64,000 nucleotides of DNA from Rhodococcus sp. UNC23MFCrub1.1 (GCF_000686025.1 NZ_JMLQ01000014.1:1-64000); one strand, 5' to 3'. Shown: positions 1-9,474, counted from the first letter of the stretch. Translations and numbers: made by a program. Notes: generated from the sequence alone by a model not told the origin.

Positions 1-346
1 CGTCATCATCAACACCGCGTCGGTGGCCGCGTTCGAAGGCCAGATCGGTCAGATCGCCTACTCCGCCTCCAAGGGCGGCGTGCACGGCATGACCGTCCCC
101 GCGGCGCGCGACCTCGCCCAGGTGGGCATCCGCGTCAACACCATCGCCCCCGGCATCGTCGACACCCCGATGCTCGCCGGCGTCACCCCGGAGTACCGCG
201 CCGGCCTCGAGGCAGGCGTCCCGTTCCCGTCCCGACTCGCTCAGCCCACCGAGTACGCGCAGCTCGCACAGATGATCGTCGAGCACGACTACCTCAACGG
301 CGAGACCATCCGCATGGACGGCGCACTCCGGATGGCACCGCGGTAA
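1..346 (+). CDS. Short-chain dehydrogenase/reductase, 3' part (HSD10/3-hydroxyacyl-CoA dehydrogenase-like)
   Basis: The 5' end lies outside the window; the reading frame is open from base 2 and stops with TAA at 344-346. The visible part carries the SDR catalytic segment: Ser in [11 protein letters not shown], then YSASKGG with the catalytic Tyr and Lys, then the [14 protein letters not shown] segment that closes the cofactor pocket. The C-terminus ([15 protein letters not shown]) and the [12 protein letters not shown] stretch resemble type-2 3-hydroxyacyl-CoA dehydrogenases, NAD-dependent beta-oxidation enzymes. Family assignment is firm; the substrate is inferred from similarity only. GC-rich codon use fits a resident gene, unlike the lower-GC genes that follow. 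Confidence 0.88.
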   Translation, partial: VIINTASVAAFEGQIGQIAYSASKGGVHGMTVPAARDLAQVGIRVNTIAPGIVDTPMLAGVTPEYRAGLEAGVPFPSRLAQPTEYAQLAQMIVEHDYLNGETIRMDGALRMAPR

Positions 347-1283
347 CTGCTCGGCACCCTCGATTCTCGGCCGCCTCCGCTGACAGGGCGGGAAAGCATC
401 GAGGCCCGGCCGGGCAAGTACGCTCCACGCGACGACCGAACTCATTTAGGTCTCTATACGCAGAGGCGAGTCGACGACCCGCCATGCGATGGCTGCAATG
501 TGTCATCGTGACCCTCTGACTCGCGAAACAACGAACATCTTGTTGAGAATTGTCGCATGACGGGTAGTTGCCAAAATGACGTCAAAGGCATGCGAGGCAC
601 GACTGCGCCAGCGCGGTAAGAATGTCATGTGCGTCCTGAGACTATTTTCGGCGGCGCCGAAGCCCCCTTCCCGCCAGCGTCGACGAAGCGACATCCACTC
701 GGATTCATTCGCCGTATGTGCCAGACGCCGCGAGCAACAACTCCCGCGTGTCCAATTCAAGCGGATGAACGCTGCGGTCAGCTTTCTGACGCATTGGGAT
801 TTACTTCGATGGGCACGAATGCAAAGGCTACGCATCAGCGTCAGGATTCTGCTGTTGTCGGCAAGAGTTCCCTGAGGGCAATTCGTTTATCGAAATATGG
901 AGACCACCCGTCTCGATTTCCGCCAAATTGCCTCCTGCCTCGGCATCGACCGAAAGACCAATTTCCACTTTGAGATAAAGATGCGAACATTCATACCCAG
1001 TGCCCGCACTGCCCGCTCGCGAATGCGGGATCACGGAAGCTGCGACCGCCTCGGCAGGTGACTGCCACTGCCCGCTCGGCCGCATGTGCCCCCGGATCAA
1101 AACCTCACCGGTCAGTCCACTAGATGTCCGGAATCTCGCCATGTGTACATGTGCCGAGACCGCCATGACCTGGCTGTTCGCGAACTCGGCCAGGGATCTT
1201 GTTGACTTCAGTTGTTCGTTGGGTCACAGTTGAGGCGCTAGGCGTAAGCATTGGATCCCACGCGTACCACTGAATGAGGTGTC
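347..1283. other. Long gene-free stretch before the low-GC island
   Basis: About 940 bases with no convincing gene. Short open frames on both strands have no recognisable motif, no good ribosome binding site and codon use unlike the neighbours. The base composition is intermediate between the SDR gene and the lower-GC genes downstream. It probably holds the 3' end signals of the SDR gene, the promoter of the acyl-CoA ligase operon and decayed sequence. Confidence 0.4.
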
Positions 1284-2888
1284 ATGCAGTTCGCAACCAA
1301 GGACCTGACAATCGGACACGTTCTTGAGTCTCAAGCCGCATCTTTCGGTTGCAAACCATTCCTGATTTTCGACGATTGCCGCTACAGCTACGCAGAAGTC
1401 GATCGGGAGACCAACAAGATTGCTCATGGCCTGATCAATCTCGGTATCGAACACGGCGATCATACGGCCATCATGTTGGGCAATTGCCCCGAAATACTGT
1501 TATCTATATTTGCCCTCGGCAAAATTGGGTCAGTGTCCGTGCCATTGAACACATCGGTGCGAGGAAAAGGGCTCGCGTACAATCTAACTCATTCGGACGC
1601 AACCACGCTGATCGTTGACGCGAGCCTCTTACCGCACGTCACAGCTATCATTCACCTCACACCAGCTCTCCAACGAATCGTGACCGTGGGGAGGCTTGAC
1701 GCGAGCGATGACTTACCGAGTGGCATCACGGTGATTGAGATCAACGATCTGATCACCGACAATATGGACCCGCCCGCATGTACGGTCGAGTTCAAGGATT
1801 GCGCATTCTTGATGTTCACGTCAGGTACGACTGGCCCCCCCAAAGCAGTGGTCTACACACATGCATACGCCCTTACTTGGGCCGGCGGATTTGCCGATTC
1901 GTACGGCTACCAGTCGACCGACATCATGTACGTTTCTATGCCTCTGTTCCACAGTAACGGACTTCACGCAGCCACTTATGCAGGCATGCTCGTGGGTGCC
2001 ACAGTGGCAGTAGCGGCACGATTTTCTGCGTCAAACTTCTGGCGGGATGTCAAGATGTACGAAGCGACGCTCACCAATCTGTTGGGTTCGATGGGCGACA
2101 TCCTGTGGAATCTGGAACCATCAGATTTTGAAACGGACAACTCGCTTCGGCAAATTCTGGCCGCGCCAATACCCGACCGGGGACGCCAAATGGAACAACG
2201 GTGGGGAGTCGAACTTGTTTCATGTTTTGGTCTCACGGATTACGGTGTCTCCAATTTTTCCTCCGTAAACGATCCACCCGAGAAATACGGTTCATGCGGT
2301 AAGGTGTCGGCGAATTTCGAAGTCAAGGTTGTCGACGACGACGACTTCGAGCTGCCGGCGGGCCAACTGGGCGAGATCGTGATGCGGTCGCGAAACCCGT
2401 GGCACACCGCCTCGGGATATTATAAAATGCCATCGGAAACGCTTAATAGCGTCCGCAATCAATGGTTTCACAGTGGAGACCTCGGAGTCGTAGACGTAGA
2501 TGGGTTCCTCTATTTCAAAGACCGCAAAAAAGATGCGATTCGACGTCGCGGCGAGAATATCTCGGCGTTCGAGGTCGAACAGGTATTGATGGACCACGAA
2601 TCAATTGCAGAAGCGTGCGTGTACGCGGTCGATATCAGTGGAGATCAGGAGGTGGGTGCGTCACTCATCATCAAACCAGGGCGGGATTTGGAGCCGGCCG
2701 CGCTTGTCTCGTGGTGTGAAGGACGCATGTCCTATTTCATGGTGCCGCGGTTTGTCGAGTTGCGCGACGAGATGCCTCGAACTGCGAGCGGGAAACTTCA
2801 AAAACATTGGCTCAGAAGCCACGCCCAGAACAACCTGGACTCGCTGTGGGATCGAGTGAAGGAAGGGGTCGAGGTGAATCGACGGTGA
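1284..2888 (+). CDS. AMP-dependent acyl-CoA synthetase (CaiC/crotonobetaine-CoA ligase-like)
   Basis: 534-residue adenylate-forming enzyme that activates a carboxylic acid to its acyl-CoA through an acyl-adenylate. The P-loop-like A3 motif FTSGTTGPPKAVVYTH starts near residue 177. The hinge region reads SGDLGVVDVDGFLYFKDRKK and is followed by RRRGENIS. The C-terminal lysine expected to drive adenylation is in TASGKLQKHW, near residue 504. RRRGENIS is typical of the CaiC/carnitine-CoA ligase branch, but the substrate cannot be read from sequence. A GAGGTG lies just before the ATG. Its stop overlaps the next start (GTGA), so the two are translationally coupled. GC content is clearly below the window average. 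Confidence 0.9.
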   Translation: MQFATKDLTIGHVLESQAASFGCKPFLIFDDCRYSYAEVDRETNKIAHGLINLGIEHGDHTAIMLGNCPEILLSIFALGKIGSVSVPLNTSVRGKGLAYNLTHSDATTLIVDASLLPHVTAIIHLTPALQRIVTVGRLDASDDLPSGITVIEINDLITDNMDPPACTVEFKDCAFLMFTSGTTGPPKAVVYTHAYALTWAGGFADSYGYQSTDIMYVSMPLFHSNGLHAATYAGMLVGATVAVAARFSASNFWRDVKMYEATLTNLLGSMGDILWNLEPSDFETDNSLRQILAAPIPDRGRQMEQRWGVELVSCFGLTDYGVSNFSSVNDPPEKYGSCGKVSANFEVKVVDDDDFELPAGQLGEIVMRSRNPWHTASGYYKMPSETLNSVRNQWFHSGDLGVVDVDGFLYFKDRKKDAIRRRGENISAFEVEQVLMDHESIAEACVYAVDISGDQEVGASLIIKPGRDLEPAALVSWCEGRMSYFMVPRFVELRDEMPRTASGKLQKHWLRSHAQNNLDSLWDRVKEGVEVNRR

Positions 2889-3796
2889 CTACATTGGATA
2901 AGATTGCGGGCGGGTTTGGTCTGCTTGAGGGACCGGTATGGGATTCAGAAATCGGAATTCTGTTCGCCGACGCACAGAACGGCGGTGTGTACGCACTGAA
3001 CGAAGAGGGCACCACTTGCGTAGTTGCGCACCGTCGTGGCATCGGGGGCATGGTTCGTCATAGTTCCGGTGGGCTCATTGTTTCCGGACGAAACGTCGCT
3101 CTCAAGGCTCAAGAACCTGGGTCGACGGTAGTGTTGCTGGACAACGACTACGCCACGAGTGGGTTGGTCGGTTTCAGCGACATGTGCGCAGATCCGGCCG
3201 GTCGATTGCTGGCGGGGATGCTAGGTTCGCGTCCCACGGAATCGAAACACTTGTCAGAACACGGAAGCTTGTGGCTTATAGAGCTGGATGGGTCGGCCCG
3301 TTGCATCATTGAGGCGCCTAAGGTTCTGCACACGAATGGTCTGGCGTTTTCACCCGACAATCAGGTGCTCTACTACGCCGATTCTGCAAAACGTTCCGTG
3401 TTTGCTTACGATTACGACACGGACCTCGGACAGGTGGGCCACCCGCGGTTGTTCACCGAGATGCCCGAGGGTATACCGGATGGTCTGGCGGTGGCATCTG
3501 ACGGTTCGGTGTGGATCGCCAATGCTTTCGCCGGCCGGGTTGCAGTAGTAGATAGTGCTGGTCACCACCAGCATTCCATTGACGTGCCGGAATCTATCGT
3601 GACCAATGTGTGCTTCGGTGGTTCTCGGATGGACGAGGTATACATCACGACGGGATCATTGAACCCGTCTGAACGCATTGGCAGCGTATACAGAATGACA
3701 AGTACCGTACCGGGGTTGGTTCCTTTCCAAGCACAGTGCTCAATTCGGCCTGAGCAGATGCCCCCAAGCGTCACGCCGCCGGTGGTACAACAGTGA
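2885..3796 (+). CDS. SMP-30/gluconolactonase/LRE-like protein
   Basis: The start is GTG at 2885, overlapping the stop of the acyl-CoA ligase by four bases; a longer upstream frame exists but would overlap the ligase extensively. The protein has about 303 residues, normal for SMP-30-type six-bladed propellers. Family marks include GLLEGPVWDSEIG with the metal-binding Glu at the N-terminus, then HTNGLAFSPDN and IPDGLAVASDGSVWIANAF in the centre. Family members hydrolyse lactones or esters using a divalent metal. Coupling to an acyl-CoA ligase and a transporter suggests opening of a lactone or ester before CoA activation; this is inference. Confidence 0.85.
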   Translation: MTTLDKIAGGFGLLEGPVWDSEIGILFADAQNGGVYALNEEGTTCVVAHRRGIGGMVRHSSGGLIVSGRNVALKAQEPGSTVVLLDNDYATSGLVGFSDMCADPAGRLLAGMLGSRPTESKHLSEHGSLWLIELDGSARCIIEAPKVLHTNGLAFSPDNQVLYYADSAKRSVFAYDYDTDLGQVGHPRLFTEMPEGIPDGLAVASDGSVWIANAFAGRVAVVDSAGHHQHSIDVPESIVTNVCFGGSRMDEVYITTGSLNPSERIGSVYRMTSTVPGLVPFQAQCSIRPEQMPPSVTPPVVQQ

Positions 3797-4294
3797 CAAT
3801 CCCAGCTCTTCGTATTGCCCGTGAGGTGGACGGATGCAGCAAAATGCATCGCAAGAAAGCGGAATCTCGACCGACCGGAAGATCGTTGTCGGTCGATGTG
3901 CTTTCTGAAAGCACTCCTCTCATGAGCAGGACCGTTCCGCATGTGTCGCCGAAGCGCGCACCTCGAAGTGACGGACCGACTCGAATGAAGCCGGAGCAGT
4001 CTTTCACGCTCAGCTACAGAATCGAGTGCTGGTGGCAGGGCGTGAGGGTTGGCCGTCCGCTGGTCACGGCGGACACGCCGACGATGTCGCGAACACGGAT
4101 TCAGCGCATGTGGCAGTCGAGGCCGAGGGCGACGGTGTCCGTCGGGGTGAGGCCACCTTTGGCGCCGAGTCCGTCATAGTTCGCTGTAGAGAAAACACAA
4201 CACAGCCGGTTACATCATCCTCCTCGCTGATCGGGACGGTGGACAGCGCGGTCTCCCCTTTGATTCGGCTTTGCCGACCTACGTCAAGGACATC
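3797..4294. other. Intergenic stretch upstream of the MHS transporter
   Basis: About 500 bases. An open frame of 128 codons from 3793 has no recognisable domain and unusual composition, so it is not called. The segment probably carries the transporter promoter and some decayed sequence. Confidence 0.35.
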
Positions 4295-5632
4295 ATGAAC
4301 AATACTCGTACAGACGGCGTCAAGCGCACCGGAGAAAATCCTGTGGCAACTTCAGTTACTGCAAATCGCCGTAGAACGCTGGTGTCCAGTGCAATGGGGA
4401 CAACCATCGAATGGTACGACTTTCTGCTCTACGGGTTTCTGGCCCCGATTGTCTTCAATGAGTTGTTTTTTCCGGATTTTGACCCGGTGGTCGGCACCAT
4501 TATAGTTTTTTCCACGCTGGCCGTCGGGTACGGTGCCCGCCCCCTCGGGGGTCTTGTTTTCGGGCATTTCGGAGACAAAATAGGCCGCAAGAAGATTTTT
4601 ATGGTCACCCTGGTTTTGATGGGTGTTTCGACCGTTGGCATTGGTTTGCTGCCCACCTATGATTCGATTGGCATCTGGGCGCCTATCCTGCTTGTGGCGC
4701 TTCGATTCTGTCAGGGAATTGGTGTCGGAGGTGAGACCGGTGCAGGAACGTTGCTGACGCTTGAAACCGCCCCGGATAACCGACGCGGATTGTACGGGTC
4801 AATGGTGATGGCCACAGCCAATGTCGGAGTTGTTTTGGCCGTGGGATCGGTTGCTCTGATCAGCTTGCTGCCCCGAGAGGATCTACTCGCTTGGGGATGG
4901 CGTGTCCCGTTCCTCGGAAGTATTGTCTTGGTGGCGATCGGCGCGTACATTCGACGCAACATCACCGAATCCCCCGCATTCGAACGAAAGAGGACCGAGG
5001 TCAAGGTCCCAGCAGTCGAGGTTTTGAAGACGGCCTGGAGGCCGACTCTGGCCGGCATTGCGTTGGCAATGATTGCATCAACCTTGTACCATCTCGTGGC
5101 GACCTATGCGCTTTCAATCGGTCCGCGAAATTACGAGCTGTCTGTCACGGGCCTGACCGTTGCGACAATGATCGCCAGTCTAGTCGCACTAGTGACCATC
5201 CCGTTGAGCGGGCGCTTGTCCGATTCCATCGGCCGTAAGCGCAATTACTACGTCGCGATTCCACTCGCCATGGTGGTGGTCACGGTTTATTTCCGATACC
5301 TTCTGCCGTCGGGTAACATTTACTTGGTTGGTCTTGGCATGGTGGTTGCGATTGGTGTGGCGCAGGCACTCATGTACGGTGTCGAGGGTGCTTTGATCGC
5401 CGAAAATTATTCAACCAATGTCCGTTTCTCGGGTTTTTCTATTGCCAAACAATTCGGCACACTGCTCGGAGCTGGGCTATCGCCCCTCATAGCTTCAAGC
5501 TTGGCTGCTGCGTTTGGCGGAAACACATGGGCTTACGTCATCTTCTTCGGAGTAGAGGCTGTTGTCGCCATGGTCGCGTTGGTGCTTCTCAAAGAGACGT
5601 ATCGTGCGCCGCTTCGATCTGTCCGCCAATGA
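4295..5632 (+). CDS. MFS transporter, metabolite:H+ symporter (MHS) family
   Basis: The start is ATG 4295, preceded by an AAGGA-type ribosome binding site; an in-frame TTG at 4271 is less likely. The 445-residue protein has about twelve hydrophobic segments. MHS hallmarks are the N-terminal GTTIEWYDFLLYG, the loop motif GHFGDKIGRKK between TM2 and TM3, and RFCQGIGVGGETGAG in TM4. Known members (ShiA, KgtP, ProP types) import organic acids or zwitterions with protons. It likely imports the carboxylate, lactone or betaine-like substrate of the two enzymes upstream. It shares their lower GC content, so all three probably arrived together. Confidence 0.9.
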   Translation: MNNTRTDGVKRTGENPVATSVTANRRRTLVSSAMGTTIEWYDFLLYGFLAPIVFNELFFPDFDPVVGTIIVFSTLAVGYGARPLGGLVFGHFGDKIGRKKIFMVTLVLMGVSTVGIGLLPTYDSIGIWAPILLVALRFCQGIGVGGETGAGTLLTLETAPDNRRGLYGSMVMATANVGVVLAVGSVALISLLPREDLLAWGWRVPFLGSIVLVAIGAYIRRNITESPAFERKRTEVKVPAVEVLKTAWRPTLAGIALAMIASTLYHLVATYALSIGPRNYELSVTGLTVATMIASLVALVTIPLSGRLSDSIGRKRNYYVAIPLAMVVVTVYFRYLLPSGNIYLVGLGMVVAIGVAQALMYGVEGALIAENYSTNVRFSGFSIAKQFGTLLGAGLSPLIASSLAAAFGGNTWAYVIFFGVEAVVAMVALVLLKETYRAPLRSVRQ

Positions 5633-6057
5633 CGTAAGCGGCCGGCGACCCGGTGGAAGGTGCCACGTTTGGGAAGCCGCCGTTCCTTCTGCGTCTGTGG
5701 TGCTGGCGCCGTCGCTGATATCGACTGCTCAAATTGCTGCGCAGTCTTCCTCACCACTTTGAGTTCGAATCCGCGAATCGGGCAAGTGCTTCAGGCCCTG
5801 AGGCTACGTTGGCGGGCGTGCGCGCGCGGCGCCGGGCAGTTTCGTTGATCGATGCCGTCACCTCGTCCTCGACTGGGTGGCGTCTCGAACGTGGTGGTGT
5901 GGTCACGCCCCGGTGTAGACATTGGGTCGATCACATTCTGTCGCAGTCGGTTTCGCACGACCTCGGGGATGCTGGGACGTCCCTGGGTCGCGCGAGCCCG
6001 CTGTTGTCAGCCGTTGATGCCGGGTTGTCCGTTACCGCCCCGGGATCCGCGACGCCG
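5633..6057. other. Gene-free stretch before the broken CD-NTase
   Basis: About 425 bases with several overlapping open frames but no motif or plausible start. The frame of the CD-NTase remnant is open back to 5852, but that part does not resemble the family, so the true N-terminus seems lost or rearranged. Confidence 0.35.
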
Positions 6058-6856
6058 CAGCCCCGTCAACCTCGGCCAGGTGAAGCTCGACTCGCTTGAG
6101 GCTCGCGTGGATACGGTCTAGAAAGCGTTGAAGGCAGACAAGCAGATCGGGCACCTGGTCCTCGGCAAGACACCCCAGGGCTCCTGGGCGCACAAGACCA
6201 TCATCAACCCGCTGGGCAGCAACGAGTTCGACGCGGACTTCATGCTCGACATGAGCGAGAACACGGACTGGTCCGACGACCCCAAGAAGTACATCGAGGA
6301 GGTCTACGCGGCTCTGCACCGCCACAGCACCTACCGCAACATGCCGCACTCACGCAAGTGCCGTTGCGTCCGACTCGTCTACGCGAACTCCATGCACCTC
6401 GACATCGTGCCGCACCTCAACCTCGCCGATGGTCGCGAAGTCATCGTCAACCGCGACGACAACGACTGGGAGTCGACCGACCCCCAGGGGTTTACGGACT
6501 GGATGAAGAGCAAGGACGCGCTTGCGAAGGGCAACCTCCGCAAAGTCATCCGACTGATGAAGTACCTGCGCGACCACAAGAACTCCTTCACCGGCACGCG
6601 GTCCATTCTCCTGACGACACTGCTCGGCGAGCAGGTCACCGAACTGCGCACGATGCTCGACCCCGGCTACTACAGCGACGTCCCTACGACCCTCCTGCAC
6701 CTCGCGAAGGACCTCGACGGCTGGCTCCAGGCACGCCCGACCAAGCCCTCCATTCCAGACCCGTCCGGATCCGGTGTTACCTTCGACCATCGGTGGGAGC
6801 AGTCCACCTACAGCTACTTCCGTGACCGCATTCATGTTCACACTGGAAAAGTTCAC
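6058..6856 (+). pseudogene. Broken CD-NTase (SMODS/CBASS cyclic-oligonucleotide synthase) remnant
   Basis: The frame encodes most of a cGAS/DncV-like nucleotidyltransferase of the SMODS type. The active site is intact in what remains: the GS motif (PQGSWAHKT), the metal-binding pair in EFDADFML (DAD codons at 6230-6238) and the third acid in MHLDIVPHLN. Upstream, VKLDSLEARVDTV runs into an amber TAG at 6119-6121 and then continues in the same frame as KALKADKQIGHLV; a Tyr codon is expected at the stop. The C-terminus breaks off after FRDRIHVHTGKV near 6852, where the family usually continues for tens of residues. No CBASS effector (patatin, nuclease, TM protein) or Cap2/Cap3 gene is next to it. 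Read as a decayed anti-phage cyclase; a downstream GTG or ATG could still yield a fragment. Confidence 0.82.
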
Positions 6857-6860
6857 ACCT

Positions 6861-7358
6861 CTAGGCGAGCGACACCGTCTGCTTTGTCACGACCTCGAAC
6901 CAACCCAACCGAACATCAGGACGTTGTGGTGGGCCGCCGGACGAGTCTCGCAGCGACACGCCGCTAGCCGTGATGGCCAGGGAAGTTGTGCGCACAGGCT
7001 TCGCTGCGTCCAAACCTGATCGGACCCTGCTGCGAAAGTCGCGGCCCGCAGCCCGTTCACCCACCACGTACGCCTCGATGGTGACATCCCCGCCCGCGTC
7101 CCGGTACGGAAAGGTTTCCGGGATGTACCCGCAGCCCGGGAGAGGGGTGACGGCCAAGGCGTAGTCATAAGCGGCCTCGGGAGTGCCGTCGGCGATGAAG
7201 TCGGCGGGCTCGGACGTGACCGTCACGGGGATCGACTCGTCGAGTCCGAGGCGCAGCATCATCTCGTGTGCGGCCGCCTGCCACAACGACAGATAGTCGG
7301 TCGCATCGACTGGTCGTGTCGGCGGCACGGTCGTTGATGAGGCGCGTCCTGCCGTCAC
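6861..7358 (-). CDS. Hypothetical protein, paralogue of the C-terminal half of the 27.4-28.4 kb protein
   Basis: 165 codons with a GTG start. The central part (about residues 20-125) aligns with the last third of the protein at 27360-28358. Shared blocks include PLPGCGYIPETFP preceded by YDYALA/YDHAFA, and GLDESIPV/GLRESVPV. No enzyme family is recognised. It lacks the N-terminal two thirds of its paralogue, so it is either a stand-alone domain or the remnant of a duplicated gene. It ends a few bases from the point where the CD-NTase is cut off, marking the start of plasmid-type DNA. Confidence 0.6.
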   Translation of the reverse strand: MTAGRASSTTVPPTRPVDATDYLSLWQAAAHEMMLRLGLDESIPVTVTSEPADFIADGTPEAAYDYALAVTPLPGCGYIPETFPYRDAGGDVTIEAYVVGERAAGRDFRSRVRSGLDAAKPVRTTSLAITASGVSLRDSSGGPPQRPDVRLGWFEVVTKQTVSLA

Positions 7359-7433
7359 ACCGATGACCGTCGACCTACTGTGGTGGGTCCCGCAGTTCGA
7401 TCCGTATGCCCCGTCGGGCGTGTCCGGGCACCA

Positions 7434-8174
7434 TCACCTCGTCTGATCGGTGGTGCGGGTTCCGACGACGTCGGCGGCGACGGTGACGAGTCGGCGGTTG
7501 TCTTCCTGGGAGATGCGGGCGAGGAGCTCGAACGCTGCTGCGGCGTCGACGTCGTAGCGTTCCATGAGTATTCCTTTGGCTTGGCCGATGAGGTCGCGGC
7601 TGGCCAGGGCGGTGCGCATCGAGGTGTCCTCCCCGAGCGCGAGCGCGGCGAGGGCGACGTGGGTGGCGATGGCGGCGCCGGTGGCCGCGGCGTCGTCGTC
7701 GAAGGTGTCGGCGGTGTCGGCGTAGGCGGTGAGCACACCGACCGATCGTTCCCCGACGAAGAGGGGCAGCGTCATCATCGCCGTGACACCGGCGCGGGCG
7801 GCGGTGTCGGTGAGGGCGCCGTGGGCGGGGTCGGTGAGGTCGGTGACGGTGACGTCGCGGACCGTTCGCGGTATCGGGTGCAGTCCGAGCTCGAGCTGGA
7901 CGCGGGCCAGGTCCGCCGCGACGGTGTCGGTGGCGTGGCGCAGGTCGCCCTCGCTGGTGCCGCGGTGCTCGACCGGGACGACGATGACCGAGGCGTGGTC
8001 GACCCCGGGCACGAGGGCGACGGTCTGAGCGGCGGCGGCGGCGGCGACGGCGGAGAACGACCGTGTTCCGCTCTCGTCCACTCCGCGTAGTGCGCGGGCC
8101 ATGTCGGCGATGCGGGTGATCAGTCGGTCCGGGTGCGGCGCGCCCGTGTCGCCGCCGTGATCGTCGGTGATCAA
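7434..8174 (-). CDS. GAF-ANTAR domain regulator
   Basis: The N-terminal half is a GAF-like sensory domain (from VPGVDHASVIVV to GERSVGVLTAYAD). The C-terminal ANTAR domain reads RDLIGQAKGILMERYDVDAAAAFELLARISQ. ANTAR proteins bind paired hairpins in nascent RNA and prevent termination. The best start is TTG at 8174, preceded by GAGGA at a spacing of 7; the frame stays open to a GTG at 8381, and an ATG at 8309 is an alternative. It is divergent from a second ANTAR protein across about 310 bases. The GAF ligand cannot be told from sequence. Confidence 0.82.
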   Translation of the reverse strand: MITDDHGGDTGAPHPDRLITRIADMARALRGVDESGTRSFSAVAAAAAAQTVALVPGVDHASVIVVPVEHRGTSEGDLRHATDTVAADLARVQLELGLHPIPRTVRDVTVTDLTDPAHGALTDTAARAGVTAMMTLPLFVGERSVGVLTAYADTADTFDDDAAATGAAIATHVALAALALGEDTSMRTALASRDLIGQAKGILMERYDVDAAAAFELLARISQEDNRRLVTVAADVVGTRTTDQTR

Positions 8175-8486
8175 GGTGGTGGTGTCCTCGTGGGGTACGG
8201 GGCCAGACGGCCCGGCATCGGAAGAACCGATCCCGGAGCGTGGGCTCCACCCGCGGAATCGGTCACTCAGCGTACCGGGTCCCGCGCGTGTTCCTCCGGG
8301 TCGCCTCATGGGGATCGAGGGTGCTCGGCAGGTTTGGCGGCCGGGTGGTGGTGGCACAGACAGAGCGGTGCCCCGCTGCACCCCGACCGGTGCCCGTCGT
8401 TGAAACCGCCAGCGTCAGGCATCGGCCCGGAGGAACATTCTCGCGAGTTCGGCCGTGTCACGCGGACGGCAAAGGAACGGGGTTCG

Positions 8487-9149
8487 GTGTCCGATCAGGC
8501 GGCCGAGGGCGGCGGTGAGCACGACGACCGGTCGATGGTGGCGGAGTGGGTGAGTGTCTGCGCTGGCGTGGTCGGCGCCGCCGGGGGCGCGGTGATCGTG
8601 GGCGCGATCGCCGGTGCGGAGCAGGCCCATCGGGTCGTGTACGTCACCGACGCGGTCGCCGACCGCGTCGCCGATCTGTTCTACATCCACGGTTGGCACC
8701 TCGAGTCCGGCGACCCGGACGCGCCGGTGTCGATCGTTGCGGTCGGCGATCCCTCACACTGCCGTCGGTGGCCGCTCCTGACGTCCGACCTCGAGGCGAT
8801 GGGTGTGCATTCGGTGGACGTGGCCCCGATGGCCCCCGGTGGGTCCTCGGTGGGAGTGCTGGTGCTGTATCGAACCGTCGCGCCCTCTCGGCGACACACC
8901 GAGACGGCCGGGTTGATCGGCCCGTCGGCCACCCTGATCGGGCATCTCGTGCTCGGACTCGATCCGGTCGGTGTGGGCGGGGCCGGAGGGTCCGACCTGC
9001 GCAGCGTGGCGGTCGGGGTGCTGATGGCGCGAGACGACATCGACGCGCGGTCGGCGTCGGCGCGGTTGCGCGCCGCCGCGTACGCGCGCGGCACGTCGAC
9101 TCTGACCGAGGCGTGTCGGATCGTCGACTCGACCACCCCGAACGCCTGA
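8487..9149 (+). CDS. ANTAR domain protein with degenerate N-terminal sensor region
   Basis: The start is GTG 8487 with AAAGGA about ten bases upstream. The protein has 220 residues. The C-terminus matches ANTAR: SVAVGVLMARDDIDARSASARLRAAAYARG, keeping the G-x-LMAR and Ala-rich helix pattern. The N-terminal part (GAVIVGAIAGAEQAHRVVYVTD, then SSVGVLVLYRTVA) looks like a short GAF-type fold without clear ligand residues. It is divergent from the GAF-ANTAR gene on the minus strand and upstream of a GGDEF gene, suggesting a local signalling module. RNA targets are unknown. Confidence 0.72.
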   Translation: MSDQAAEGGGEHDDRSMVAEWVSVCAGVVGAAGGAVIVGAIAGAEQAHRVVYVTDAVADRVADLFYIHGWHLESGDPDAPVSIVAVGDPSHCRRWPLLTSDLEAMGVHSVDVAPMAPGGSSVGVLVLYRTVAPSRRHTETAGLIGPSATLIGHLVLGLDPVGVGGAGGSDLRSVAVGVLMARDDIDARSASARLRAAAYARGTSTLTEACRIVDSTTPNA

Positions 9150-9474
9150 CACCACTGCGTCCCGTATCGAATAGTCCCCCGTGTCGATAGGCGACATCAC
9201 GGGCCGGGGGAACGCACCGTGACGGTGGTCGCCGGGTGTCCAGCGAGGGACACGGTCCACCCGACGGCGGCGCCGACGAGATCGACCGAAATTCATTCCA
9301 CCACAGAGTAATGCAAGTTTATTCGAGCCCTACAGATCGGCGTGGGCCAGGATCGGGACGGGTGGGCATCGGTTCGCGCTGTGACCGACCATGTCACACC
9401 CGATCGACGACAGGATGCGTGTGGCTCACGCGCATCGATGAGCTGGGGACGTTCCGTCCCCCGGATCAGCCGTT
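9150..9474. promoter_or_regulatory. Leader region of the GGDEF gene
   Basis: 325 bases without a recognisable gene. A less GC-rich patch near 9290-9325 could hold a promoter. Because ANTAR proteins act on leader RNA, this stretch is a natural place to look for paired-hairpin targets; none was identified with confidence by eye. Confidence 0.3.

Noticed and set aside
3793..4179. 128-codon open frame after the SMP-30 gene
   Set aside because: No motif, odd composition and no ribosome binding site; it looks like non-coding or decayed sequence.
7375..8250. Long Arg/His-rich open frame on the minus strand overlapping the GAF-ANTAR gene
   Set aside because: It is a frame-shifted shadow of the GAF-ANTAR gene, with extreme Arg content and no domain.
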